Source: Linyphia triangularis (taxonomy: Eukaryota > Arthropoda > Arachnida > Araneae > Linyphiidae). Taken from it: DNA of 64,000 bases. The stretch is from assembly GCA_963978545.1 (NCBI GenBank), contig OZ021722.1, forward strand, positions 5,770,001 through 5,834,000, given 5' to 3'. Of this stretch, positions 31,356 through 43,005 are shown in pieces (the stretch's first letter is position 1; each line of letters begins with the position of its first letter). Made by a program: the position numbers and the translations under genes. The notes under the pieces were generated by a model. That model was not told the DNA's origin. It made no database searches and saw only the letters and a program-made list of their open reading frames with translations.

Positions 31356-32128
31356 GTAAACTCACATGGTTTAATGCAATCACGGGCTTTATCTCCGAAA
31401 CGTTTGTGGTACCAGCATAAAACATTGCATGACCCCTCTCTACTACGGGTGGTTGTTCTATTTCTAGTACGACTTCGAAAGCGCTGTTTAGAGCCATTTA
31501 ACAAACTTTTCATATCAGCGCGAAGTGCTGCCATTTCATCCCGTAGAATTTGAATCTCTGTCTTTTCATGTCCTGATGATACACTAGAAACCGCAAGTGT
31601 GCAACCTGGAACTTCATTGACCTTGTCGGCTATTTTTGACAGCCCATCTAAAGTTTCACTGCTTACAGATAAAATCTGTTGCATAGAAACAGGGAGGCGT
31701 TGAAGCCACAATGATTTTAAGACTTCGTCAGTAATTTTCCCATCAGCCAAATTCCGCATCTCGAGAAGTAGCTGCGAAGGCCTTTTATCGCCAAGGGTTA
31801 AATCTTGCAAAAGTTGCTTGAGGCGAAAAGAATCAGATTGCACAAAATTGCTTAAAATTCGTGATTTTAAAGTTATGTACATATTTTCAGTGGGGGGTGT
31901 GCGAACTAAATCGGTTGCACAAGAAAGTACACTTGCATTCAAGGCTGTAACCACAGAATGAAATTTTGTGGCATCTGCTGTGATACCAGAAATGTGAAAC
32001 TGTGACTCGAGTTGGCCAAACCATAATTCTGGGTTATTTTCCCAAAATGGGGGCGGACGAAATGCAACTCTAGCCACCTCCATTGTGGTAGGTAGCGAAA
32101 ACGTATCCTGATCACCCTCGTGTGACAT
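31343..32128 (-). CDS. Gypsy gag
   Basis: A 261-aa frame starting MSHEGDQD. PPPFWENNPELWFGQLESQF marks the capsid region typical of arthropod Gypsy gag. An Arg-rich segment (QRFRSRTRNRTTTRSR) precedes the zinc-knuckle-like CWYHKRFGDKARDC near the C-terminus. The frame is intact. Its last codons (GAA AAC AAT TAA) overlap a possible slippery heptamer leading into the protease frame. Confidence 0.88.
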   Translation of the reverse strand: MSHEGDQDTFSLPTTMEVARVAFRPPPFWENNPELWFGQLESQFHISGITADATKFHSVVTALNASVLSCATDLVRTPPTENMYITLKSRILSNFVQSDSFRLKQLLQDLTLGDKRPSQLLLEMRNLADGKITDEVLKSLWLQRLPVSMQQILSVSSETLDGLSKIADKVNEVPGCTLAVSSVSSGHEKTEIQILRDEMAALRADMKSLLNGSKQRFRSRTRNRTTTRSREGSCNVLCWYHKRFGDKARDCIKPCEFTENN

Positions 32129-32436
32129 ATTTATATACGAAAGCCCAAGAAAATTCTTACAAAATAACGTACGAAAATGGCCACCGAGCAGGATTTAATT
32201 CATCACTCACCAAGTTGTGAAGTTCTTTATTAATTCTTCGGAGGTGGTGTATTGACTAGCAACATCCAAATTCGAAACGATCGAATTGCCACAATCTTCA
32301 AAAATAAATCTTCCAGGCCACTTTACTTTCACATTGGTACTTGCACTTCTTATTACAATCTGTGAAACTTTCCAGTCCAGCCGGTATTCGCAATAAGGTT
32401 ACTCATGAAAGTTCAGAGTCCGTAAAAAGTCACCAC

Positions 32437-32685
32437 TTTAGCGATGTTGTGATCCTTGGATTAGTAATCTGACTCCATTTTAGTTTAACATAAATTTATT
32501 ATACTTTAATTAACTAAATAAACACCAACGATACAACATGCTAAGTAAATATTCATGGAACACAAGTAATAAAACTGCTCGCCCGGGAAAGTTATTTTTT
32601 TCTGTTGCTATGCAACGCACGAGACATCATCTCATCTCACGCCGATGGAGTTCAAAATGTCATACCAACAAGATCGCGCCGCCAC
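32437..32685 (-). repeat. 5' LTR of the Gypsy element
   Basis: 249 bp, matching 27771-28023. It is the promoter-bearing LTR for the minus-strand transcript. No clear tRNA primer site was recognised beside it. Confidence 0.9.
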
Positions 32686-32899
32686 AGCTTCTTCGTATAG
32701 TTTCTTCGAGCACGTTGTGGAGAACTCTAGTCTACATAGTTAACACATACTATTTCGGATAAATTACCATTATGTAAAAAAAAAAAAATTCCATACCATG
32801 ATTTTTTTTTATCTTCTGTGGTGCCGGCGGGCCGCAGAAAAACCTGTCGCGGGCCAAATCTGTCCCGCGGGCCGCTTAGTGGCTAACGCTGCTCTAAAG

Positions 32900-33170
32900 G
32901 ATGTCCGTTTAAGCGAGTAGCTAAGGCGTTCCATGAGAAGGCCGCTCTGTTTCTAATCGAACCTCTAGGAGCCACGGCAGTTCCAAGTTTTTGTCGCCAA
33001 AATGTAAGTTTTCCAACTTTTTGTCGCCAAATATAAGTATAAATATACAAACCAACCAACGGTCGATGGAATGATACGCAACAACTATTTTTGGAAAGAA
33101 AAACATATACAAAATAAATTGATTTGGACGCACCCCTTTCTTAAATAATACATTCCTTATAACTTTGTGC

Positions 33171-33206
<36 letters not shown>

Positions 33207-33403
33207 CATGTAATTTAGAGTTTTAATTTTGAAACCATAATACTATCACAAAGATAGTTAATTTTAAAACAAACCGCAATCGTTGATGTTATAAAACAAA
33301 AGTTTTATTTTACCGTAAGAAATTTGTGTGTGTGTGTGTTTATTTTGCTTTTAGAAATATCGGCAGATAATGTGAATGATAACTCTTTTTCTTTCACTTT
33401 CAG
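32900..33403. other. Spacer before the zinc-finger exons
   Basis: Contains a ~31-base A run at 33174-33204 and a short TG repeat near 33328. No earlier exon of the zinc-finger gene was found here. Confidence 0.4.
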
Positions 33404-34822
33404 TTGCTTTTGCCACTTCGACAAGGGATATTTTGAAGACGACTTCGAATTAGAGGTAAGATAATTTAAAATATTGTAGATGGTTTCGATATTTTCATTT
33501 CCAGTATTTTAGAACTAAGTTTTTTTTTGTACGTGTGCCATTTAGAAAAAGAAAATCTTTCGTTTTGTTATTAAAAGAAGGCACTGACTTTTCGATAGCG
33601 ATTAGCTTTAATCCATTTCCAATGAGATTGAAAATTAGGTCGTGTTCCATGGTTAAAAACACAAGCAAGGTAGGAGTTGTAATCTTAATCAGTTGAAAGT
33701 AGTTTCCAAATAAAAAAAGTTATTGTAATCAATTGATTGTAGTTTTGTAATGTACACGTTATCCTTTTATCCAAGACTCCAGAGGATGACCAGGAAACAG
33801 GGAAACGTGTCGATTTGCTGCTCCTATTTCAACCTCACCCAATTGGCAACAAACTGTAGGGTATTGGGATCGCGTGGAATTGAAAGATATTGAACTACCA
33901 TTTTATTGATAGACTAGGTTATATGATTTGTCCCCATTTACAACGAAGAGTACGATGGGAACGTATCTTCTTACATATAGCGTCGGGCTTTTCGCTCTCA
34001 GACGCACAGCACCATTCACATTCGTGACTCCAGCTCAAGTGAGGTTATTCTTATTGGGGTTCACAAAATTACATACAGGTTTTGAATATACAATAGGGAA
34101 TCCTCTGGTTCGTGTCGCCCTCTATTGGCGAGACCTAATATTAATTAATATATGGATATCTGTTACAGTTTTCATTTTGATAAAAAATTTGAAATACAAC
34201 TTTCTAAGAAAATAAAGTTAAAGAGGAAAGATATTTGACTTAGTATTTTACATTTTTTGTTATATGTTATTATTATCCACCTTACACTATAGTAGCATAC
34301 ATATGCATACAAATTCAATGATGACTAATCATATTACTTTAGTAATACGATTATTTTAAAGGAAGAAGAACTTTGTCGAAATTCAATAGTTTGTAACATC
34401 AAAACTATTTATAAGAAGCTTGCAATCCTTAGACATAATATTATAATATTTCGTTTTGAGTTTTAAAAATTTAAATGGCAACTTGATGTAGAAGATTGAA
34501 AAAATTAGGGAGTTCTTCGACTGGATTTTAATGACGAGGTTTGTGTTCTTTTTTCTAACATGCGCTACAAGTTCAATAAATGATTTTTTTTAACTAGTAG
34601 AATTGGTAGAATTTTCAAATAGCACAAATTACAAAAAAAAAGAATTCTCATCTGAACCAATTTTTTCGCACGTCTAACAAAACCATTTCTTTTTTGCAGG
34701 TCCGTCTTAGGTCGAGATTCCCCTACCCCTGCGGATTCTGCCCCTATAGGAGCAAGACATTCAAAGGAATCAGGCTTCACTACCCGATCCGTCACAAGAT
34801 CGTGAGGCCGCAAAGAATGTAG
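33404..34822 (+). CDS. Candidate C2H2 zinc-finger gene, two 3' exons
   Basis: Exon 33404-33455 (after TTTCACTTTCAG, donor GTAAGA) encodes CFCHFDKGYFEDDFELE. Exon 34700-34822 (after TTTTTTGCAG) continues in phase with VRLRSRFPYPCGFCPYRSKT and closes with HYPIRHKIVRPQRM and TAG. The C-x2-C-x12-H-x4-H spacing (CGFC ... HYPIRH) is a C2H2 zinc finger. A further GTAAGC site after 34838 suggests a spliced 3' UTR. No start codon or upstream exon is visible in the window. A single terminal finger recalls alternative 3' exons of BTB-zinc-finger loci such as lola, but that is only a guess. Confidence 0.55.
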
Positions 34823-35504
34823 GAGGAGAAATAGAGGTAAGCTTAGACATCACATTTCCTAAAATGATGTAGAGATTTGAACATTACTCTAAATTATTGA
34901 TATTAATACCATCAAGAAATAATTGTCGTTAGACTTTTCACGATGGAAAAGGGATAGTTACTGGAAACTATGTCTGATAAGAACGTCTGGATTTTCAATG
35001 AGAATAGTTCGTAATCCAAAAGGGCAAACAACCACTAGTTCTGTGAAAGGAAACTACCTCGTATTTGCTTCTCCAATAGGTGAAAATTCCTAAATCACAC
35101 ATTGACAGAGATGCAAGGGGAAGGTCAGCATTTGTCACAATCGTCGTCATGGCTACTCATTTTGGAAATCAGAGCCTGCCACTGAATAGGGGAACGAATT
35201 ATTTTGCATGTATACAACATATACTTTTTTCTCAGACATTAGTTCTCTTACGTGATAAATTAACATTTGGGTTAAAATTTGTAAATTTTGTATTTCTGTG
35301 CAAGCAGATACCTGGTTTTTACCGATTCAATTAGCGTATACTGAAAAATTCAGCTTCTTCATGCAGCAATTATTACATTTAAAAAAATCTTGTCCTTCAA
35401 AGAAATCAGCAAGTTTTAAAAGTTGTACCTTATTTCAGTATTTCTTTTTCTTTTAGGGAATAGGTTGTATATGAAACCAAATACTATTACTACGATGCTT
35501 ACTT

Positions 35505-35810
35505 ACTGAACTTCGACAGTGTCTTGCCTACTTACTCTCGACCGTGACTAACATACTAACTTGTGACTGTGACTACTTACCAACTGACTCGTGACTGTGA
35601 CTACTTACCTATTGACTCGTGACTGTGACTACTTTACTATTGACTCGTGACTACTTACCTATTGCCTCGTGACTGGGACTACTTACCTATTGCCTAGTGA
35701 CTGTGACTACTTACCAACTGACTCCTGACTACTTACCAACTGACTCGTGACTGTGACTACTTACCTACTGACTCGTGACTGTGACCAATTACTGATTCGT
35801 GACTGTGACT
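35505..35810. repeat. 28-bp minisatellite, about ten units
   Basis: Unit TGACTCGTGACTGTGACT plus ACTTACCTAT. Some units lack six bases (CTGTGA). Degenerate CGACCGTGACTTGC-like units continue to about 35985. Confidence 0.9.
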
Positions 35811-36239
35811 TTTTTACATTTACGGCCTCTCTCTACCATGACGTATCTACAGCCTCTCGCTTCTCGACCACGTCTTATCTACTTATTCTTGACCGTGACT
35901 TGCTCACTGATACTTGATCGTGCCTTATCTATTGCTTTTCGAACGCAACTTATCCACTACTGTTCTCTATAGTGACTTATAATGCTGTAACAATTTGGAA
36001 ACTACAACTGCTCCTAATTGTGACAATCTTGAATCACCAGTTAACTTCATTTGTAAAATATATTACTTCCTATGAATTTAACTCAGTTTTAAAAAATCTG
36101 CATGATTATTACACTTCATAATTATTCACAATAGAAAAAAATAAAATGTGTTCTTCTCCAATTAGTCTTTTCTAATTTAAAAATTTATCTTATCTTAATA
36201 GAAGGGAATGGGTGAATGAAGCATTGATTACAGAATAAA

Positions 36240-36248
<9 letters not shown>

Positions 36249-36329
<81 letters not shown>
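36249..36329. repeat. (TA)n microsatellite
   Basis: About 40 TA units preceded by an A run. Confidence 0.95.
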
Positions 36330-36334
<5 letters not shown>

Positions 36335-37044
36335 GAATCTTTAATAATAAAGTAGAACTTAAATAGAATGAAATACCTGTTAAATTCTTATGAGCTTTTA
36401 TAAGAAGTTTTATTCATCCATACTCAAAAATACCAAACAATTTTGCATTTGCAAAGAAATAAATTCTGAACAGAATTATGTGTGTGTGTGTTGTTTATAG
36501 TGACAGCAAAAACGATGATAGGTATCTCAGAAGTGTAGCTTTTAAAGATGGCGTTTTTTTTTTTTTTTTCAAAATGATAGGAATGATTTTTTGAATCAGT
36601 ATATCCCATGTTTATGAAGTTAATCACTAACAATTTTGCGTTAACGTAGGCTTCCACGAGCTTTTGCTTTTAATTTAAGGTATAATACATGACGATTTTT
36701 TAATCTGAAGAGTAATTGGTTCTTTAAAAAAACACAGATGCATACTCTAAATTTGTACATTTCGATTGTAGAATTATTATTGCTGATTGTGTAGGATATA
36801 TTAAATTAGTGAAATATTTGGAGGAAACTAAGACTTTTTTCAATATTTTATAGAAATGAAACACTTTATCTGCATTCTCTCGTAAAATTGAAGATGTTAG
36901 TAGGAGCAGTTAAATTTAGACTAGTGCGCATAATAATACAAATACATAGGATATAATTTTGTTTAAAATTTAATATATAAATCAAATCGAACACTTAAAA
37001 TGAAGAATCCTGCAATTTACTACCTAAGACAGCACTACTATAAA

Positions 37045-37077
<33 letters not shown>

Positions 37078-38179
37078 CTAGAAGTCAAGCTCTTTCTAAC
37101 ATACGTGAATGAAACAATATTAAAATTTAATTACAAATTCCTATTCAAGTTTTATTATCGAATAGTATTCACACAAATATGCAACAATATACTATTATAA
37201 CTTCTCTCCCGGAAAATTCAAAGATCTTTGTTTGTAAAGAAAAGACACTTTGAGCAATTTTTAAGTCAAAAAGTTAACTAATCAGTATATTATAATTTCA
37301 TGCAAATACGTGTAAAGGTATATAATACCTTTTCTTGCCGTAACTATAATATTACACAAAATAGTGAAACTAAGAGAAAAAAAATTAAAAACTTCAAAAA
37401 AAAAGATTTTAAGTAAAAACTACTGTAGAAATACAGGGAATTAAAAAATGTCAATTTTTTTTAAAAATTAAATATTTGAAATAAACTTATTGCGCCAAGG
37501 TCTTATAATTTTATATTTAGATTGTATTATAAAACTTCAAAAAAAAAAAAAATTCCAAGTTTCTTTTATAACTTTGAGACCGCGTCTTAATATTTTGAGC
37601 ACACATAAGGGAATACAAAAACTCTTCACTCCCGAAATTATAACATAGTGCTAAAAAGAGAAATTTGAGAATTTTTTAATTTATTTTTTTCAATTTTTCA
37701 CAGGATTTACAATTTCGTTCATAAGTTATAAATCATAACAGTACTTTACACTTCTTCGATTATAACTTCTTTTGTGAAAATTAAAAATTTAAACTGAAAA
37801 AATGTGTCCTAAAAAAATAAAGTTGATTATAATAACGAACATATTGTAAAGTCCTGCTCATAAGTTTAGACACAACAAAAAAAATTGGTGTTTTATAAAA
37901 TAGTATTAAGACAGAAGATTTAATCTTTATATCACTTAATAATATGCACGTATTACATTCAAAATAGAAATTTGGAAATGAAAAAACAAAGTTGTAGTGA
38001 ATTAGTCGTAAAAATAACAAAAACAAACAAAAATCCGTTGCACATAAGTTTCGGCACAAATTAAAAAATTTTAATTTTTATAAGTAAGCGAAAAGTTCTA
38101 GTAATCAATTAAGATTTCATGTTGTTTTATCAAATCAAAAACACGGTTTTTCATTAAAAGCACAAGCTTTTGCAAGGTT

Positions 38180-38765
38180 TCAGGCTAGATTCCATACCAC
38201 GCCCTTTCAATGGCTTCTTTATGTTCAAAAATGATGGAATACTGCTTTCCAAAGGTATTCAACTTTTGTAAGAATTCCCTATACATTTTCGATAAGATTA
38301 CTGTCAAGACTATTGGCAGGTAAATCGAGAACCATGTTTTTTTTTACTTTAAACCACTTTTTCGTTGACCTCGATGTGTGGATGGAGGCATTGTCATGTT
38401 GAAATTTCCAGTTAAGTCCACTTAAAAGCTCACCAAATGGTAGTAAGTTACTTTCTACAGTTGCCTGGTAGGCCTCAGAGTTTTACTTTCCTTTTAAAAA
38501 AGCTAAGGAAGTTTGGCCGTTGAATCCAAATCCTCCCTAAACCATGACAGAACCTCCAACTTGACGTCGGCTAAATTGAGTTACAGGATCTTTATGAAGA
38601 TTATGCCAGTACTAGGAAAATCTTTCTGGACCATCTAGGCTCCATTTTTTTCGTCACTAAAAACCGCCTGTAGCCATTCGTCACTGTATGATATGTGCTA
38701 CTGAGCCCGATTCAGTCTTGCTTCTTTGTGATGAGACTGTAAACGCAGCTTGCGTTTAGATTTTC
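38180..38765 (-). pseudogene. Tc1/Tc3-type transposase relic
   Basis: In reverse complement the pieces read KKWSLDGPERF, SVMVWGGFGFNGQTSLAFLK and NLLPFGELLSGLNWKFQHDN. ASIHTSRSTKKWFKVKKN and LDLPANSLDSNLIENV follow. This is the catalytic half of a Tc3-type transposase, with the second Asp in FQHDN and the acidic region at NLIEN. Stops interrupt it. The N-terminal DNA-binding domain was not seen. Confidence 0.8.
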
Positions 38766-38829
38766 TTACAAACAAGCCAAAATAAATAAAAGATTATTGA
38801 ACGTGAATGTACACATTCCTTCTGGAGAG

Positions 38830-39205
38830 TGAAGTCCAGTCAATTCAACTTTGCGGTGCGTAGCAACGCAATAAGTGAAATAATTTTAACCGATCATTGT
38901 TCAAACTCTCACCTTTCGCCAAAATATTTTTAATCAAAATAAATAAAATATATATGTTTTGATTGTCTTACGTCAGACTTATCAGCTCTCGTAAAACGTT
39001 GTAGATGACATTGTATTCGATCAAGTTTTTTGAGGAAAAAAGAAGTTAGTAAATAGTTCAGAATGGATCTTTTGTTCATAGTGGTCAAACACTATGAAAA
39101 CTCAATTTGAGCTCAAGGAGTTGCAATTGCACATCAAAATTGTAAATGAATATAAAGGATTTATATTAAAAACTTTGTTTTTATGGGATATATTTTTTAC
39201 TGTGT
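38830..39205 (+). repeat. Dispersed repeat family R3, partial copy
   Basis: Shares AACCGATCATTGTTC, an AATAAATAAAATATA block and the end AATATAAAGGATTTATATT with the other R3 copies. The middle is diverged. Confidence 0.45.
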
Positions 39206-40009
39206 TTTTTCAGTCAAAGAGAGAGTTCTCCCCGGTATCAAAAGATAGTGTATCGAACAGAGAAATCAAAAGATAAAGAAGAAATACTAATGAGTAACAT
39301 TTAATTTTTTCCAAACTCCAAAAATAAAGGAGGGGGGGGGGGGAATCGAAATTGAAACGCAAAGACAGTACAGGAAATGCATCATTGCATTCTAAAAATA
39401 TATCTGATGTCTAATAACGATTAAAAAAAAATTAAAATTAAAAAAATATCTAATAATGAAAGGGGGGGGGGAATATTTTTCAGGAATTGTGAGAACCACA
39501 CATCAAGTGATTACCCGATAAAAAGAATAAATATGTCTTGGCTTTTTAAACAAAAAGTAAATACACACGAAACTTAAAAAGTGAAAACAAATGCACATCA
39601 AGCACAAGAAATAGTTTCGAAACGTCATTTGTACATTTTTTCTGTGAATTTAAATTTTATTCCAACTTCTTTTTTTTAATATTCAAAAGCCAGAGGGTTC
39701 ATGCTAATAAATTCGTATTGAGTGCTCTTGGAATTTATACCTTTTATTAATTTTTTTTTTTTTTTTTTTTTAAATAATCAAGAGCCAGGACGCCACCTCT
39801 GGGCCAGCGCCCATGTAAGAAAACAAAATTTTAAATAAATGCTGGGTCATGGCTGCCGCCAAAAAGGCGCAAGGTGCTTACACCTCCCTGGCTTTTAAAA
39901 ACTAAATAAACAAATAAGAAAAGGTAAAAATTCTAAAAGGACACAATGCGAATTTTTTTTAATCATTACTTTAAATCTTCTGTTTCTCTCCGCTTTCGTT
40001 TTTTATTAG
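39206..40009. other. Spacer with G runs
   Basis: G-runs near 39332 and 39461 and T-runs near 39755. The part at 39230-39420 vaguely resembles the inside of the hAT element at 42240-43005. No gene. Confidence 0.45.
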
Positions 40010-40445
40010 GGGAGTATTGCACTTGCGTGGTGTGATTGGGTCGTTTGATGTTTATGGCGCAAAGTCATCACGTGGTTCATACTGCGCCAAACGAATTTGG
40101 CCGACCAAACGGAATAGCGGTTAGCGTGATAGCTTCTAGACCACGAGGTTGCGGGTTCCGAGTTCCGTGTTAATAGGCACGGGTGTTTGTAAATGTATGT
40201 TGGCTTGCCTAATGACGAATGTTTCGGCGCATTATAGCCCTCGTGTTGCTGACGGCGCCAGATAATTTGAAAACAACCAACCAACCAACAGCCAAACAAA
40301 TTTGTGAGCAGCAGTTTAAAATTTAAGAAACATAGCATCGGAAAATTGAATATAAAAGCTAAAGAGGAAATATTTTAGGGAATGGAAGCATTCCACAAAC
40401 AATGACTAGCTGTCTGTCAGACCGCATACAGCAGTTAAAGCTTAA
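40010..40445 (+). repeat. Dispersed repeat family R2, copy 3 (split by SINE)
   Basis: Carries ATGGCGCAAAGTCATCACG and CATACTGCGCCAAAC, then after the SINE GCAGTTTAAAATTTAAGAAA and CTGTCAGACCGCATACAGC, aligning with R2 copies 1 and 2. Confidence 0.6.
40100..40290 (+). mobile_element. SINE S1, copy 11
   Basis: Full copy inside R2. The 14-bp flanks GCCAAACGAATTTG (40086-40099) and GCCAAACAAATTTG (40291-40304) differ at one base. Confidence 0.92.
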
Positions 40446-40529
40446 GGGCAGAAGCATTTATTCTTTTCATTGTATAATCATTTACGTGTTGTTCTCTCAA
40501 TTTCTGGAAAATGTTTTGCTTTTTTTTTA

Positions 40530-41120
40530 AATCCTGTTTATTAACTTCGATTTTGTGTGGGGGGTGAGTATGTCGATGGCGGGAAAATCTCATGGCGGGA
40601 AGGCCTAATTAACCACTTTGCCGTCATTCATTATCCCAATGGAGCTGAAACTTGACAGATAAGTTCGATGTCGACAATGACAATACATTCCATCAAATTT
40701 TAGGGGCTGCCATTGTCGCTAAAAGGTCGCTTTTACGGAACACTAATAAACCAACTTACCTTCATCCAAATGCGTGGAAATAGCATTTAACCGATCATTA
40801 AAGAAACTCTTTCTTATTGCCAAAATTGTTTTAATAAATAAATAATGATAATTGTTTTAATCAGAATAAATAAAAGACATTTAGATGTGAGTGCATAAAT
40901 TCATATTCATTTTTAATGAATAAATTTTGAAAGTTGTTTACCGCATATTTTGCTGATAGTGTTTGCAGATAGTGTTAGAGATGGTGTTTGCATCTAATTT
41001 TAAATATTAAAAACAAGCACACACTGGTAACAGAAACGGCGCTATGTTAGTGAATATACAAATTGGCAATCCATATCAAAGATTTCTATCAACATCTTCG
41101 TTTTTATGGGTTATATTATT
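40530..41120 (+). repeat. Dispersed repeat family R3, copy 2
   Basis: Begins TAAATCCTGTTTATTAACTT, with ATGTCGATGGC, AACTTGACAGATAAGTTCG, CTTTTACGGAACAC and ATTTTGCTGATAGTG in family order, ending near a TATCAAAGATTTCT block. Confidence 0.65.
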
Positions 41121-41648
41121 AATTATTCGACATCAAATATAAGACCTTGAGATATATTTTTAGAATCCAATTGAGTATTTCTTATACTGCTTTTGTGTTT
41201 CATTTTTGGCTTTTTTTTTTTCATTATTCCTGAAATTAGTTAGAAATAGAAAGTTACTCTATTGCATTTTTATGTTTTCTGGTTCCTGTAGGAAACACTG
41301 CCGTTTGAATACCACGAAAATTTGTCAAATGGAAAAAACAACAATACATAAATAAATAAAAAAAAAATCGAAAATTAAAAAAAAAAAAAAAAAAAATTGT
41401 ATTTTTACTATTTTTTCTTGCTTGTTTTTTAATACTGTTGGTGCCAAATAAAATTTAGAGACGATAAGATTTCAAAACAAAAATATATTCCGTGAATTTT
41501 TTCTAATTCTTCTGAATGGGAAAATTTATTGATAACTATTAATGAATATTTCAATAAAAAATGCAATAATTTTTTCTGAAAAATTAACGATTTCAAGAAA
41601 AACCTAGAAGCTAGCAACAATTCTGTCGGCTCCCATGATGAACTCATT
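41121..41648. other. Spacer, nothing recognised
   Basis: AT-rich with A and T runs. No gene. Confidence 0.45.
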
Positions 41649-42102
41649 CAGGGTGGCCACAAAATTCAGGAAAAAATAAAGTTCCCTTATAATTTCCTGA
41701 TTTCCCTGACATATTTATACAAAATTCCTTAATTTCACAGCAAATTTTTTTTCAAATTCTCTCAATTTTTTCAAGGTTTCCCAAATGTGTAGACACCCTG
41801 ATCAAATAGAACATGTATGCTAAAGAGATAACATGCCAATTTTTAAAAAAAAAAAAAAAAAAAAAAAATAGTTTTGGTGGCAATGAAAAATTTAAATTAT
41901 TCAGCAACATTAAACTTTGAATGATCACCACCACAAATCTCCTGGTACATGGCACAAAAATACAGATGAACGGGAAAACATGACTAAAAATTTCCTTGAT
42001 TTTCGTTAAATTTTTAAAAGTTCCCTGACATTTCCCTCACTTTTTCCAGAATCAGAAAGCTCCCTGACATTTCCCTGATTTCCAGGATCTGTGGCCACTC
42101 TG
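41649..42102. mobile_element. MITE with CAGGGTGGCCAC ends, copy 1
   Basis: The ends CAGGGTGGCCACA and TGTGGCCACTCTG are inverted. The interior is filled with TTCCCTGATTTCC-type repeats near both ends. A second copy lies at 56834-57299. The ends are hAT-like, but I could not see a clear 8-bp duplication. Confidence 0.7.
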
Positions 42103-42239
42103 TTATTTTACATTTTCTTTCGTGTCATTTCACCATACTGTAGTAAAATGGCACGAAGGAGCTGTATCTCAAATGAGAGCTATGTTCTTCTTTGCCCATA
42201 CTCCAATAGTTTGGGGTTTCTTTCTAAATCTAACATTGT

Positions 42240-43005
42240 CATGGGTGCCCCCAAGAATATTTGTAAGGGGGTGCAAGACTAGATTTTTACCAAAATCATA
42301 AATTTTTCTTAGAAATGTTAATTATTAATTATGCATTACAAATTATACTCTTTGAGAATAGTTAAAATTCAGGGTATATATTTTTGAAAGCGCAACCCTA
42401 TTAGAGAGAAAAAAAAATACGAAATAGTAAAAATATTAAAATATATATTTTTAACGTTTTTTTTTATCATCCAACTAGATTTCACGACATTCAAGAGACA
42501 GTGTTTAGAATAGAGGAACTCGAAGATGCAAAAATACAGAAGAATAACACTTTTTTTTTTATTTCTTCCAAATTTCGGATATATTAATAAAAAAAATAAA
42601 AAATTCAAAATGAAACACGAAGGCAGTATTGGAATATGTTCAATTGAATTCTAAATATAAATGTCAAGATAAGTATATCTGATGACTTAAAAATCAAAAC
42701 GTTTTCCTACAATTTTGAGAACTACACTGGAAATGATTATACAATAAAAGAAATAAATACTACTCATCAGCCACTAATAATCATAGACAACAAGCGTCAG
42801 AAAATCGTCACGCAAGTAGCTATAAAAAACGACGTAGGAAAGAAACAAAAAATTAAATTAATAGAAAGAAAATACTCATTGGAACATAAAAGTTAAATGG
42901 CATATGTGCTTTTTTTTTTATCTTGAAATTTACAACTTATATATCATTTTCTTAAAATTTTCAAGAGCAAGTGCACCTTCTTGCACCCTCCTGGGGGCGC
43001 CCATG
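42240..43005. mobile_element. hAT non-autonomous element
   Basis: The ends CATGGGTGCCCCCA and TGGGGGCGCCCATG are inverted. A perfect 8-bp duplication AACATTGT lies at 42232-42239 and 43006-43013. The 766-bp AT-rich interior has no transposase. Confidence 0.85.

Larger units (their letters stand above)
27771..32685 (-). mobile_element. Ty3/Gypsy LTR retrotransposon, near-complete
   Basis: A 4.9-kb element with LTRs at 27771-28023 and 32437-32685 and a 5-bp duplication AGCTT at 27766-27770 and 32686-32690. The minus-strand order is gag, protease, reverse transcriptase, RNase H, integrase: the Gypsy order. The LTRs differ at only a handful of positions and one 6-bp indel, so insertion is fairly recent. 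No env-like frame exists. A purine-rich tract (GGTGGGGGA) precedes the 3' LTR. The LTR ends are not the usual TG...CA. A frameshift between protease and RT probably disables this copy. Confidence 0.92.
27325..32891. mobile_element. hAT non-autonomous element hosting a Gypsy insertion
   Basis: The ends begin CAGCTAACTTTTAGAG (left) and, in reverse complement, CAGCGTTAGCCACTAAG (right). Both have GGGCCG-rich subterminal parts. An 8-bp duplication CTCTAAAG lies at 27317-27324 and 32892-32899. The hAT sequence itself is only about 650 bp (27325-27770 and 32686-32891). The rest is the retrotransposon at 27771-32685. Confidence 0.75.
34823..38179. other. Long non-coding stretch with simple repeats
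   Basis: Holds the 28-bp minisatellite (35505-35810), TA repeats (36249-36329, 37049-37076), a TG run near 36480, a diverged ~300-bp repeat unit (37300-37600) and poly-A/T runs. No gene recognised. Confidence 0.5.

Noticed and set aside
27771..32685. Endogenous retrovirus with env
   Set aside because: No third frame downstream of pol with envelope features; integrase ends 30 bases before the 3' LTR.
33928..34215. 95-codon plus-strand frame between the two zinc-finger exons
   Set aside because: Hydrophobic low-information translation with no family signature; lies in the putative intron.
35505..35810. CRISPR-like regular repeat
   Set aside because: Units are contiguous with no unique spacers; it is a minisatellite in a eukaryotic genome.
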